Assembly: GCA_003254925.1 (NCBI GenBank) | Contig: QANZ01000295.1 | Coordinates: 93,937 to 157,936 of the forward strand | Origin: Chamaecrista fasciculata | Lineage: Eukaryota; Streptophyta; Magnoliopsida; Fabales; Fabaceae | DNA length: 64,000 nucleotides | Reading direction: 5' to 3' | Shown: positions 36,880 through 47,958 of the stretch, in pieces | How positions within the stretch are numbered: the stretch's first letter is position 1 | How the letters are laid out: the number at the start of each line of letters is the position of its first letter | Notes under the pieces: model-generated | Seen by the model: the letters and a program-made list of their open reading frames with translations, nothing else | Told to the model about the DNA's origin: nothing | Databases searched by the model: none | Made by a program: the position numbers and the translations under genes

Positions 36880-37374
36880 TGTTGGATTTTGTGGGTCAAA
36901 TATCCGTCTATGTAGGAGTCCAATTGGGTTATGAGTTGACCTATTTGAATGTGAGCTAGTTTACATAAGTCCCACATCGAATTGTTTAGTTTTGAGAGCT
37001 CTCCCATTCTCCTATAAATAGGAGTGATTCCCCATAATTCAAGTTGTTTCTTGATTCCATGAGTTGGAGAAGGTTCTCACATATTGAGAGAACCCATATA
37101 GTGATATTTTCTCTCTCTTTTTTTTTTCATGAATATTTTCTCTCTCTTAGAGTTGTTCTTCACAATCAACCATGGAAATATGGCTCTACCTCTAGTAGGT
37201 AGAGTCTCAACGCTTGGTAGAGTTTGTGATGAGGAGATCAACGTTTGGAGATCAGTCTTGGTGGAGCATAGGAACTAGCAAGATCTAGAATATTAACGAT
37301 GACGTTCAGGTTAATAGGTTCCGCAATGTCTTTTTAATACTTCTCTGAATTTATACTTGTGGTTCGGGTTTTGG
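36880..37374 (+). repeat. Copia-type LTR, third copy
   Basis: Begins TGTTGGATTTTGTGGG, has TATAAATA at 37013-37020 and the CTCTACCT/AGGTAGAG hairpin. It carries an extra T-rich duplication of TTTTCTCTCTCTT near 37108-37148. It stops before the final ~40 bp of the LTR and runs into unrelated sequence. Confidence 0.75.
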
Positions 37375-37710
37375 TATTAATCCACATTAATAATGAAGAT
37401 GAAAAGATGAAGTAATTTTTTTGTTTAGTGAATGTAAATCCACGTAAGAAATGCCATGGTGGATAAAAATTAAATCAGGGATATTTTATTTATCTAGTCA
37501 TCTTGTCACATGTTCAATTGAGAAAAAAAAATGACACATAAGTAAGAAAAATTGACACATCAGCATTGAGTCAAAGTTGGGGCATAATTGAAACTAACGT
37601 TTAACATTGGGGGCACAACTGACACAAATGAAACGTTAGGGGCATAACTGAAAATGACCGTAAACGTTAGGGGCACGAAAGGGTGTTTTGCCTATATTAA
37701 ATAAGAATTA
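37375..37710. other. Remnant of an inverted-repeat element arm
   Basis: It has GGGGCATAATTGAAACTAACG-like units repeated with mutation up to 37690, ending CACGAAAGGGTGTTTTGCC. This resembles the inner-to-outer arm of a Mutator-like fold-back element, but no partner arm is present. Confidence 0.35.
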
Positions 37711-39618
37711 CGAGTGTTGCTCGACCATTTTGAAACTTGAAAATTAAAAACTAAAAACAATACATGAGGCTCCGCCTCTAAACAGCCACACAAGACCCCG
37801 CTCAGTCAACAGACAACAACAAACTAAACTAAACTACCTTTAGTTCGACACTGAACTCCCCAGCACGAGCTCTACGAACTTCAAACCTGCACTAACACAA
37901 ATAAAGTGTTGTAGGGTGAGAATTTGGGAATTCGTAGTAGGGTTTAAGTCTCTCTACTTAACCCACGGTCCCCACTCAAACACAGACTTCAAACAAAGGT
38001 TCAGACATGCATTTCTAACTAAAAGTAAATAAATAGCATACATATCAATCCAGTAAACTCACATTCAATTAACATCTATCACATATAACCATTCAAAAAT
38101 TTTATTAATACATCAAAAATTGTAGAAACTGGTAAGCTGACAGGGACTCACGTGTCAACCCTTACATCCATATAGGGCCTAGTACCACTATACAGGAATA
38201 CCAGCACAACAATACAATAACATGATAATTCATAATACTATAAAGCTGGTGGTGACAAATCATGTCAACCAAATACCTCACAATAGGTAAGCCAACACAA
38301 ATGTCATGATTAAATAACAGCGGTCATCACGACCTAGGCTTCCAAGACGTCTCCTGGTGTGCGCACATACCAATCAGCCTGTCACCTAAGGAATCCACAC
38401 TTAGGCCAACTATGGAATCCACCATAGCCATTACCCGAATACTCATCACAAATAAACGGGGAGGGACTCACCTCTCAGTGAACCATGACATACAACAATT
38501 TCATCATATCTCAATCTTAATTCCACAATCACACATATCCACATACTCTTTAATTATTTACGATTCATGCCAATACTCAAGGCTTACCAAACCAATACAT
38601 GTCATTCTCATTCATTTAACAATCACTTCACAATGTACCAAATCTATATGGCTCAATGCCTATCTCAAATATAAACATTAACTCACATACTCTCAATCAT
38701 ATATGAGTAACATTCAATTTCACTTAACATATCATTCACACTTGTTCATTAAACTTTCAACATTCTTCACTTTAACTCATAAACAACTCATTTTAACATG
38801 ATTAGTCTCATTCCATACATACACACTTGCATTTAAATCCCAAATCCTTCAAAGGAATGCAAGTCTACAACAAAACATACCAAACTCATCAACTTACACA
38901 AATCTATCCCTTATCCATTCCTTTAATAATTATTTCCACCTTCTTCATTTACATATCGATTCTCAAACACTTTCTTAATAAACATATCATTTCAATATCA
39001 AGTTACTTAAAAGTTTTAAACAACGTATATATACTTTCATTTCAGCCTACTAACACAATAGGAGTTAAATACAAGAGAACTAGGCAAAATAGTACTTTCA
39101 AACATGCATCAAGATTTCACAATCACCCCAAAACTCTAGAAAACCCTAACAACCCATGAATGAAGGCAAATTGGAGATGAGGAGAGAAGGACAAAAACCT
39201 ACCTTTAATCTTCAAACCCAAACTTCCTCTTCTTCCTCTTGATCTTCTTCTTCCTTTTTCTCCTTCTTCTTTCTTCTTCTTTCTCTTTCTCGGTTTCTCC
39301 CTCTTCTTTCTCTCTTTCTTTCTCTTTTCTTTTGTTCTCTTTCCTTTTCTTTCTTTCTTTCCCACGTACTCGACCCACTCTCTCTTTTCTTTTCTTTTTA
39401 TTTACTTTTTATTAACAAACGTCATAATTACAATTTTCCCCCCAAACTTTTTAGTTTCCGATTCCAACACTCCTTAAAACTCACATTTTTTTTCACAATA
39501 CTCTTATTTAATTCATTTTAACCCCTTTTATCATATTTATACTCTCAAATTATACTAACTTGTTTTGTAACAACTTCTAAATCTTGCGATTTAGTCCCTT
39601 TTAACATTAAGATGTTAC
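37711..39618 (-). repeat. Long LTR, probably solo, minus orientation
   Basis: Read on the minus strand it begins near GTAACATCTTAATG and ends near GCAACACTCG. Both sides are flanked by AATTA (37706-37710 and 39619-39623), a possible 5-bp target duplication. With TG/CA ends the limits would be 37715 and 39619. It includes a strongly polypyrimidine plus-strand stretch (about 39225-39365). The layout suggests a Ty3/Gypsy long LTR. No second LTR or coding region is attached. Confidence 0.5.
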
Positions 39619-39623
39619 AATTA

Positions 39624-39993
39624 AAACATTGCTATAAATCTTTTTATCAGTTTTATAATTTAAACGAGAACTAATTCTTAGTAATTGAGATGAAAAGTTT
39701 TAGCTCTTTCAACAAGAGTTATTCAATAAGACTCCAATCTAGAATTTTACCTGTGAGAGTTAAAATAGCAAACACTTATTGGTTTCATGTTGTAATGAAT
39801 CAAATTGTTGAAGCTGCGGTTGCATTTATTATGGCTTACTTCATTTTCTTGTACATTAAGAATGTAAAGAACATAGCAATTTCCAAAAAGCACACTTATG
39901 CCTCAACTTGTTGCCACGAGAGGGTTCAAATCCACGCGTAGGTAAGACGAAGAGGAAGACGATAAATTAGGCTTTTGGCTTTCTGATACAAAC

Positions 39994-40038
<45 letters not shown>

Positions 40039-40641
40039 ATTAAATGACACAGTCATACAGATTCAGATATAGACATACATACGGTTGTTACTCCCTAAAA
40101 CTCAAAACAGTGCCATCACCCATGTGATCACCCAAACTCATATCACATGTATACCACCACTCACATTTATAGCCTCAATTCTCTAGGAACATCATCAAAT
40201 AACTTTCTCTTCTTATTAATTGTTATAAGTTAATTAAGGAACAAGTTGGCCAAGTTGTAATGATGCATCCATATCAGATTCTCTTACCAACAATAGATTA
40301 ATTCAACTAGTAAGTGGTTTGATATAATTTAAATAAAAGTGTAAGTTTGAGATTTTGTGAATACAATTCTTTTTATTAGAAGATTCTCTATCTAGCTATG
40401 ACTAGATACAATAGAAACCAAATTCATGTTAGTCGAAATGAAGCCTCAAAATAAGAAAAGAAAGTAATAAAAGCATTTCATTAGCTTAACAGAAAACTTA
40501 TTATATGGTCATTGAATTTACGAGTCAACTAATCAGTCTATGAATAATCAAAATATACAATTTGGTCTCTGAAATATTGCAATAATCAAAATATACAGTT
40601 TATGGACAAAAGATGACAAAAGTATAGATTTAGTTCAAAAA
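39624..40641. other. Noncoding, with (CTA)n microsatellite
   Basis: The microsatellite is at about 39996-40038, roughly 14 CTA units. The 83-codon ORF at 39690-39941 has a hydrophobic stretch but no recognisable family. From 40642 the array unit resumes. Confidence 0.45.
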
Positions 40642-40849
40642 ATATTGACAAGTTGCACAAGTGAATCACTTTTCTAGCTTTTTTTCATCAAATTTTCCTC
40701 ATTTATTTCTCAAATTAGCCATTGAAGACCTAATCCCCAATTTTCCCAATTTCTCCACTCTTCCCACTTTACATATTATTCTCCAATTTTCATTCAACTC
40801 TCCAATTCACTTCATCCTCTTCACTCTTTCTTTGTCAGTCTCGCTTGGC

Positions 40850-41318
40850 TTAATTAAATCATGGCAAGTGTTTAACATTCTTCCTCAATTTCAACCAATT
40901 CATTTCGTGACCAAAGAGGTCGTTGCATGTGTGGTGAATATGTAGTTTGGCATATGTATTAGAAAGTCATTATATTTGGAAGGCACTTTCCAACTTGTCC
41001 ATAGTACTGGGTATGGTAGGATCTCTATTTTTTGGAAATATGAAAGTTTGTTTGTTATATAACTTTTTATTTCATTATTTGTTGAATTTCATTGTTTGCA
41101 ACCTTATGATTGTTCATGTATTGAATGGGTTGATGGTCCTACATGCCCACATGTTCATGAAGTTGCTCAAAAGGTTCAAGAAGAAACAATTAAAAGATTG
41201 AACATGAGATTAGAGAGTTGAAGGAAAATTTAACTATAATGAAGTTGAGGGAAGAAGTGAACAAGTACAATAAGAGGGAGAGTGTTGTTACCCAATTATT
41301 GTTAGGATCTTGAATGTT
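40850..41318 (+). pseudogene. GRF-type zinc-finger gene remnant (best finger)
   Basis: The frame from MASV at 40861 has a stop four codons on, then SISTNSFRDQRGRCMCGEYVVW, a further stop, GRHFPTCP, a stop and YWVW. CMCGEYVV keeps the CxCG of GRF fingers better than the unit B copy. Exon 2 from about 41098 reads DCSCIEWVDGPTCPHVHE and then the Lys/Glu helix. Several stops and a lost acceptor AG (TTTGCAACC) show decay. Same exon order and spacing as at 27985-28495. Confidence 0.55.
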
Positions 41319-41874
41319 GTTTATGTTGATTATTGTGTATAATCTTTGTAATGCAATGTATGGCAGATATTGTCACTTTTTACCTTGTAGTGAAACGTGA
41401 CTTTTGTAGTGACGATTTGTAGTGAAACGATTTGTCTAATTTTTCGTGTTTGATGTTGTTGCACGACTGATGGACTAAACTATGAAAAATTGACTACGAA
41501 TAAAATGGCTATTACAAATGAAGAAACTTTGAAAGAAAAAGAAACAAATCCAAAACCATTCATAAAGTTTCACAATCAAACTTAGCATAGTAATAAATAT
41601 CTATAAAGTCATCAACTCTAACTAAATGACCCATAGTATGATCTAAATTATACTACAACTATGAAAACAACACATCAATCCTTAATGATTGTTGTGGAAA
41701 ATTATTGTGTTTTTACTTCATTTACTATAGTAATTACAATAATTAGAGTTACACATTATTGTTAAGATATCAATTGAGTTTTTTTTTTACTTAGGTCTAT
41801 TAGAGTAAGGTAATGTAGGACATCCCTCCTCATGTGACTATAATAACAAATAACATAGAAAATAACACATGAGC

Positions 41875-43212
41875 TGATGCGGAACCCCTAGGTTATAAAG
41901 AACCTGAAACCACAAACACACAATATGGATAAAAACAAATAGAAAGGAATGAAATCTCCAACCTATTGAACCCCCAAATGACAAGTGCAAATGGAAACGC
42001 AAATAATCGGTTGATTCAAAATCAAGAAAGAATTCACCACAAGTCTTTACCTTGATAAGACTTATTTCTTGATGCAATAGAAGAAGATAAGCTACCCTCT
42101 CCTACAAATCCTTCTCTCAACAAAGAAGAAGAAACAAGCACAAAGCTCTCAAAATGTATATTACATATGACTTTCTGAAATGAGATTTTACATCCATATT
42201 TATTGGCTCCAAAACCCACCTACTCCCTAATCAAATTCAAAATTGGACAACAAACATTAACCTAACATCCACCTGATTCTCACACATTGTCAACACATCA
42301 TCCATCAAACTTACACACATTGTCAACATTGGACAACTTAGGGCATGATTGGTTTCAAGGAAACATTTCATGTTTTCATTTTCTGTTTCATTTCTAGAAT
42401 GTTATTTTCATTGTTGAATTTTCAATATTTAAGAAATATGTTTGTTTTATAAAGTCAAAAATTATTTTCATTCATATTTGAATTATATTAACTTGAATAA
42501 CGTTAATTTTTATATGCTTTTAAGTTTGATTATTACTAAATGATGATATTAACATGATTAAATAGTTTACTTTTGTGTAAAGTTTTAAAATATCACAAGT
42601 TTGTTTTTAGAAATACTAGAAACGTCTTTTTGACGTTTCTTGTTTTCAGCCTGTTTCAGGAAATATTTTTAGAAAATATTTTCAAAAAAATTGTACAAAA
42701 CACGTTTTCAGTTATATTTCCTACTTTCAGGGAAAATGGAAACAGGAAACAGGGCAACCAAACAGACCCTTAGTATTCCACCTAACTAATCACATAATCA
42801 ACAATGGAGAACTTAATTATCCTCATGAAAAACACCAAAATCAAACTTAGGAAAAACCCTAATGGACTTAAACCATGAAGCCACTAATGGACTTGAAAAG
42901 TCTTAGCTCAAACTAAAGAAATTCGCTAAAAAGTAAAGCTCAAATTACAAAGTGCATTTTAAGCCCAAAATAAGTGATTTATGCCCAAATGAGATTTCTC
43001 ATGGGTAATACTTGGTCCAAGCGCTTTAGATTGAAGTCTTTATGCCCATGTTATGATTGAAAAACTCCTCTTTCAGCCCACACAAATAAAGTGACGTTTT
43101 CAACAATGTTTTAAGGTCCATTTGGCATTTGAATCGTCCAAGTTTCTTCCACAAGCTTGTTCATGAACTCTTTGATATTTCTTGATATGGAAGTGCCCCC
43201 ATGCTCGCATCA
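41875..43212. repeat. Solo LTR with 5-bp TSD
   Basis: Begins TGATGCGGAACCCC and ends ATGCTCGCATCA, so the ends TGATGCG/CGCATCA are inverted. Exact TGAGC duplication (41870-41874 and 43213-43217). The empty site is seen in unit A (CACATGAGCAAGTTTAC near 15009). About 0.9 kb of LTR remains after subtracting the nested MITE at 42341-42769. A solo LTR of this kind usually arises by LTR-LTR recombination. Confidence 0.85.
42341..42769. mobile_element. PIF/Harbinger-type MITE, copy 1
   Basis: 429 bp beginning GGGCATGATTGGTTTC and ending CAACCAAACAGACCC, flanked by TTA (42338-42340, 42770-42772). The trinucleotide TWA duplication and GGGYCTGATTGG ends are typical of Tourist-like elements. Nested in the solo LTR. 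Confidence 0.85.
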
Positions 43213-43962
43213 TGAGCAAGATTACAAAACTAGAATTACACATATAAGACAATTGAGACTGTAATAATAATGATAAACAAAAGAGTTTTAACTGAAATGC
43301 ATATGTGACTAAAAGAAAAATAAAGCAAGGCCCATAGTTAAATATAATTGAAGTAATTAAAAAAAAATTCTAGCAATAGTATCTCCAAATTTTTGTGCAA
43401 CCATTAAATTAAACTAGTCAGACAAAATTTCAAAATTTCCATTTCCAACCACTTGTTTTTCTTAGCAACAAAGTAGAAAAGAAAAAAAACAATGAAGTAT
43501 TATTGTTACAACTATATATATCCAGGAAAAATAAAATGTGTTTCATTTCCTTCTTCACTCTCTATTAGCGACCGACACATGTGAAGAACGGTTGGATGAG
43601 GTAAACCTCTTTGTGATTAAATGTTTCATTTTTGTAGTTGGAGTTATTCTCATAGTGAAGTCTAAACATGAGTTCACGATGGCAAAAATTTTAGACATGA
43701 ATAAAAAGTTTGTAGATAAGAAAGAAAGTTAGAGTAGAATTGTGATTTTCTCAAAGAAAAAAATAGTTAGGATTAGAAGCACCTGAATTACTGAAAGAGA
43801 CATTACACGCCTAATGACGTGGAAAAAAAATGTGCTAATAAACAACATACAAGATGAAGCCTTGTGAGAAGGAAGGAGCTACGAGTAGGAGAATTGGCGA
43901 TAGAGATTTGGGAATTTAGGATACAAAAATTGAGAGTTGAAGTGTGAGAAAACGAAAACTAA

Positions 43963-44392
43963 GGGTCTGATTGGTTGCCGTGTTTCCTGTTTCCATTTTC
44001 ACTAAAAACAGGAAATATGACTGAAAACGTGTTTTGTACAGTTTTTTTGAAAATTCTTTCTGGAAACATTTCCTAAAACAGGCTAAAAACAAGAAACGTT
44101 AAAAAGACGTTTCTAGTATTTCCATAAACAAACTTATGATATTTTGCAACATTACACAAAAGTAAACTATTTAATCATGTTAATATCATCATTTAGTTAT
44201 AATTAAACTTAAAACCATATAAATATTAACGTTATTCAAGTTAACATAATTTAAATATAAATGAAAATGATTTTTTGACTTTATAAAACAAACATGTTTC
44301 TTAAATATTGAAAATTTAAAAATGAAAATAAAATTGCAGAAATAAAAACAGAAAATGAAAATAAGAAACATTTTCTTAAATCAATCAGGCCC
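43963..44392. mobile_element. PIF/Harbinger-type MITE, copy 2 (inverted)
   Basis: 430 bp beginning GGGTCTGATTGGTTGCC and ending TCAATCAGGCCC, flanked by TAA (43960-43962, 44393-44395). It is in opposite orientation to the copy at 42341-42769: the first ends with AAACAGACCC, this one begins with its complement. The empty site is visible in unit C (AACTAAAATTGGGG near 29775). Confidence 0.88.
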
Positions 44393-45109
44393 TAAAATTG
44401 GGGAGTAGGGATTTTCAAAATTTTACAGGGTGTTTCATGTCTTTGTGATGGAACAAATTAGTCACTAAATTCCATCACCAAATGAGGCAAATTTTGTGAC
44501 AAAATTCAGACAGACTTGTGGGAGATTTGTGATGAAAACAATTTGTCACAAATTTGTGTTCTCTTAAATTAGAAAGTACTCAACTTGTATTGTACCAGTA
44601 ATATTAATTTTTTTATATAAAAAATTATAATTGAAGCCCTAAAATTAAAAAAAGGAAAAAAAATTTCGATATTACTAAATTGAATTTCATTTGTAGGAAT
44701 TTGGGTAAGGAACAAATCAAAACCAATCTTTGTGAAACTATGACACTTGATCAAAAATTCCAGCAGTGACGAAACCTACTTAAAAAGCGTGGGAACAAGT
44801 ATGAAGACTAGATAATTTACCCATTGTCATCTCTCTACAAATTCTCATCTTACCATTTCTTTTCTAATTTTGCTTGTTAATTTTCTTATATATATATATA
44901 TATATTTGTGTTATGCAATTTTTATTTTAAATATTAAACTTATATAATTAACTAAAATATCAATTTGATCTTTCATGTGTTCATTTCTTTAGTCGACCAC
45001 TTTTAAATTTTTCTTCTCAATTTTTTTTTGTTATCAATGTTGTTAGTCCATTTAGTTTTTAACTTAATTGACTGTGTGATAATGTTAATTCAATGTGTAA
45101 TATTTTTAA

Positions 45110-46179
45110 GGGTAAAATACAAGAAAGGTACCTGTGGTTTGGCCTAATCTCACTTTTATGACGTGTGGTTTCAAAAGTTGCACATAAGGTACCTATGTGT
45201 TTCGCCGTTAAACAGAAGCAGTACTTGTGTAATTTTCCGTTAAAGAAAGGGTTGTTTTGCTATTTTGGCCAAATTTGGGGGGGCAAAAAAGTAATTCTGA
45301 TGCAAGGAGAAACAGGCTAGATCCATAGTATTGCCCAAAAATATTTAAATTCTTTCAAAACAGTCCCCAAAACTCAAAAGTTCTAGAAATAGAGATTTTT
45401 GAAAAAAATTATATTGTTGGATTCATTGAAAATAGTAGGTTCCAAATATATATTTTCCTTTCAAAAATATTATATCTATAATTTATTATTTCTTACTCAA
45501 AAGTGTCTTATAATAAAATTAAAATGAAACACGGATAAAATTTTTTTGTCAGGTTGCTCTCAAAATTTAACCACAAGCTCATAAGGACTTCTAGATTAAC
45601 TACACAATTTACTTTTAAGTCAAATGCTAAGTCTAATGTCTAACATGGTACCTTGGGGTATTACAGAAACCCTCTTCGATCTGCAATTTCAACAACCCTA
45701 ATTTCATCAAATCAAATTAGAAACCCTAAATCTTTGAAATTGCTTCAAAATCCGCCGAGAAATTTGGAGATGATAATTCGGGTGATTTCTGATTAATGTA
45801 TATCTATGTGTGTGTGTGTGTGTGATTTCTGATTTAATTTGATGAGTGGAATTTGAAATTCGTATGAGAAATGAGGGTTTGTTGAGTTTATGGGAAGAAG
45901 ATGATGATGAAGATGAAGAGAGTGTTGGGTTTCATCGTTTAATGTTCAAAATATGAAGCTAATATGTAGTTCAAGCTTCAGCAAAACCACAGGTACCTAA
46001 TGTGCAACTTTTGAAACCACAAGTACTACTTTTTCCGTCAAAAATTTAACGGAAAATTACACAAGTACTGCTTCTGTTTAACGGCGAAACACACAGGTAC
46101 CTAATGTGCAACTTTTGAAACCACACGTCATAAAAGTGAGATTAGGCCAAACCACAGGTACCTTTCCTGTATTTTACCC
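45110..46179. mobile_element. Mutator-like element 3 with captured fragment
   Basis: 1070 bp starting GGGTAAAATACA and ending TGTATTTTACCC. The inverted arms are nearly 100 bp (GGTACCTGTGGTTTGGCC at the left, complement at the right). Exact 9-bp duplication TATTTTTAA (45101-45109 and 46180-46188). The interior (45690-45930) holds a short open frame starting MRNEGLLSLWEEDDDEDEES that also occurs, reverse-oriented, in the element at 6125-7620. No transposase. Confidence 0.88.
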
Positions 46180-46382
46180 TATTTTTAATTAACAACATAA
46201 CATGTTGATTGTCAAAAACATTATTTTTTTATTAAATTTAGTCACATATAAAATTAGAAAAAAAAAATCATCAAAGGAAATTTAGGTGTCACCAAAATTC
46301 ATTGCTAAACTATACACATATATGTTAGGATTAATTTCATCAAAGCGAGGGATCATTTCCATTGCTAATTTGCTATAAAGGA

Positions 46383-46688
46383 TGGACACTGACACAGACA
46401 CGTTAAGTTTTTAAAATTACATGACACGACACGATATATACTTATATATATATAATTAAAAATTCATAAATTTTGATGACAACTCTAAAAATTATAATAT
46501 TTATTCATAATATATGTTATATGTGTCACTATTTTTCATTGTTTGTCATGTTAAAGTAACAAAAATAATATATTTATTCATTCTGAATCTTATGAATATG
46601 TGTCGTACTGGTGTTGTACGGGTGTTCGACAAGGACACGTGTTTGACACGATGACACGACTTTAAAATCAAGTGTCCTTGCTTCATAA
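46383..46688. mobile_element. hAT-type MITE in unit D
   Basis: 306 bp with the same 8-bp flank CTAATTTG (46375-46382 and 46689-46696) and the same ends as the unit C element at 30686-31050. It sits at the same place in the unit and is about 60 bp shorter inside. Confidence 0.8.
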
Positions 46689-47958
46689 CTAATTTGATTA
46701 TGGATTACAACAACAAAAATTTCATACATTACAAGAAATAAGATATTTTGATATGATTTACAATATAGAAACAGTAAATAGAAAACAAACACATATAGTC
46801 AGAACAATAATACACATAAAGTTAAATGAACTATTGTCATTGTTTAGTTTAAAGTCATTGATTAATAAGAAGTCATTGTTTAATTTAATGTCGCTATTTA
46901 AAGACTCAAACCTAAATTTATTGACTTGTCTACATGAGTGGGTATATATATCTTTCTCTTGTGCTCGTGATACAACAAGTTATTCTTCACATTCTTTAAG
47001 GAAACAATGAGATTTGAGAAAACCTTTGAAGATGAAGAAGATCTAGAGGACCAAGAGGTTTCATTGATGAGGCTTAGAGCCCACTTATCTATATAAAATC
47101 AATGGATCACCAAAGGTAAATAAATATATATCAATCAATATTTCATTCTTATGATAAGATGCATATTTTAATGAAATATGTATTCTGCTAGCTTGTTGGT
47201 ATGATATTTCTATTTAGACGACGTTGATAAAGTTAGCGAACAACTAATAGCACAATATTCATTTGTAACAACAAAAAGATATTTTATATTCTATTATGTA
47301 CTATGTTCACCCCCTATGTTCTTATACTTGAATTCTCTAAATCAACAAACTTTAGTAAAATAGTCTCTACATATTATTGTTTAATCTTTAGTTCTTCACT
47401 CAATCACACATCAAAAAGTAGAAAGTAATGACGATAAATATTTGTTTTTGTAAATAACTACAACCAAGACAATTTTACAATTGGCTTGATCTTATGTGGA
47501 TTAAATTTAATTTGGTATTCTTTCTTTTTTCTGGTTTATTCCCTCATTCCTTCGTGCTGAGAAGTTCAATTATATTTTTCTACAGTGTTTATTTTTTGAA
47601 TTTGGAAAATTGGGGTTTTTTATTTTTCCGTTCCTAGAAAAAAAAATAATATTTCCTTTAAAAAACTTGTCATATGGCTTAAGTTTTTAGAACAATTTTT
47701 TAAAAGAAAAATTAATAAAATTAGTTTTGAAGTCCAAAAAAAAGTGAAAATGTATTTTTATACTTTGAAAACAAAGAAATATGTATAGGATTGATCCTAA
47801 TCCACATTAAAAATACTTTAAATATATACGTATTCGTCCAAGACTTTTGCCTTATGAATACAAATTTTTTTGTCTCATTGCAGGTTTCCCATCTTTTTTT
47901 TGCTCATTAATGGAATCCAGAAATTGGATTTCAATAGACTCATGTAGCCCAATGTAAT

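Larger units (their letters stand above)
40642..44429 (+). repeat. Array unit, partial (GRF part to unit D start)
   Basis: Begins at the same point as 27809 in unit B (GACAAGTTGCACAAGTGAATC). It continues through the GRF remnant (40850-41318) and the lead-in block, and is interrupted by a solo LTR (41875-43212) and a Harbinger MITE (43963-44392). It ends at the CACTA-like block of unit D. Confidence 0.6.

Noticed and set aside
39123..39365. 80-residue Lys/Glu/Arg-rich minus-strand ORF
   Set aside because: Translation of a CT-rich microsatellite-like tract within a long LTR; no conserved domain.
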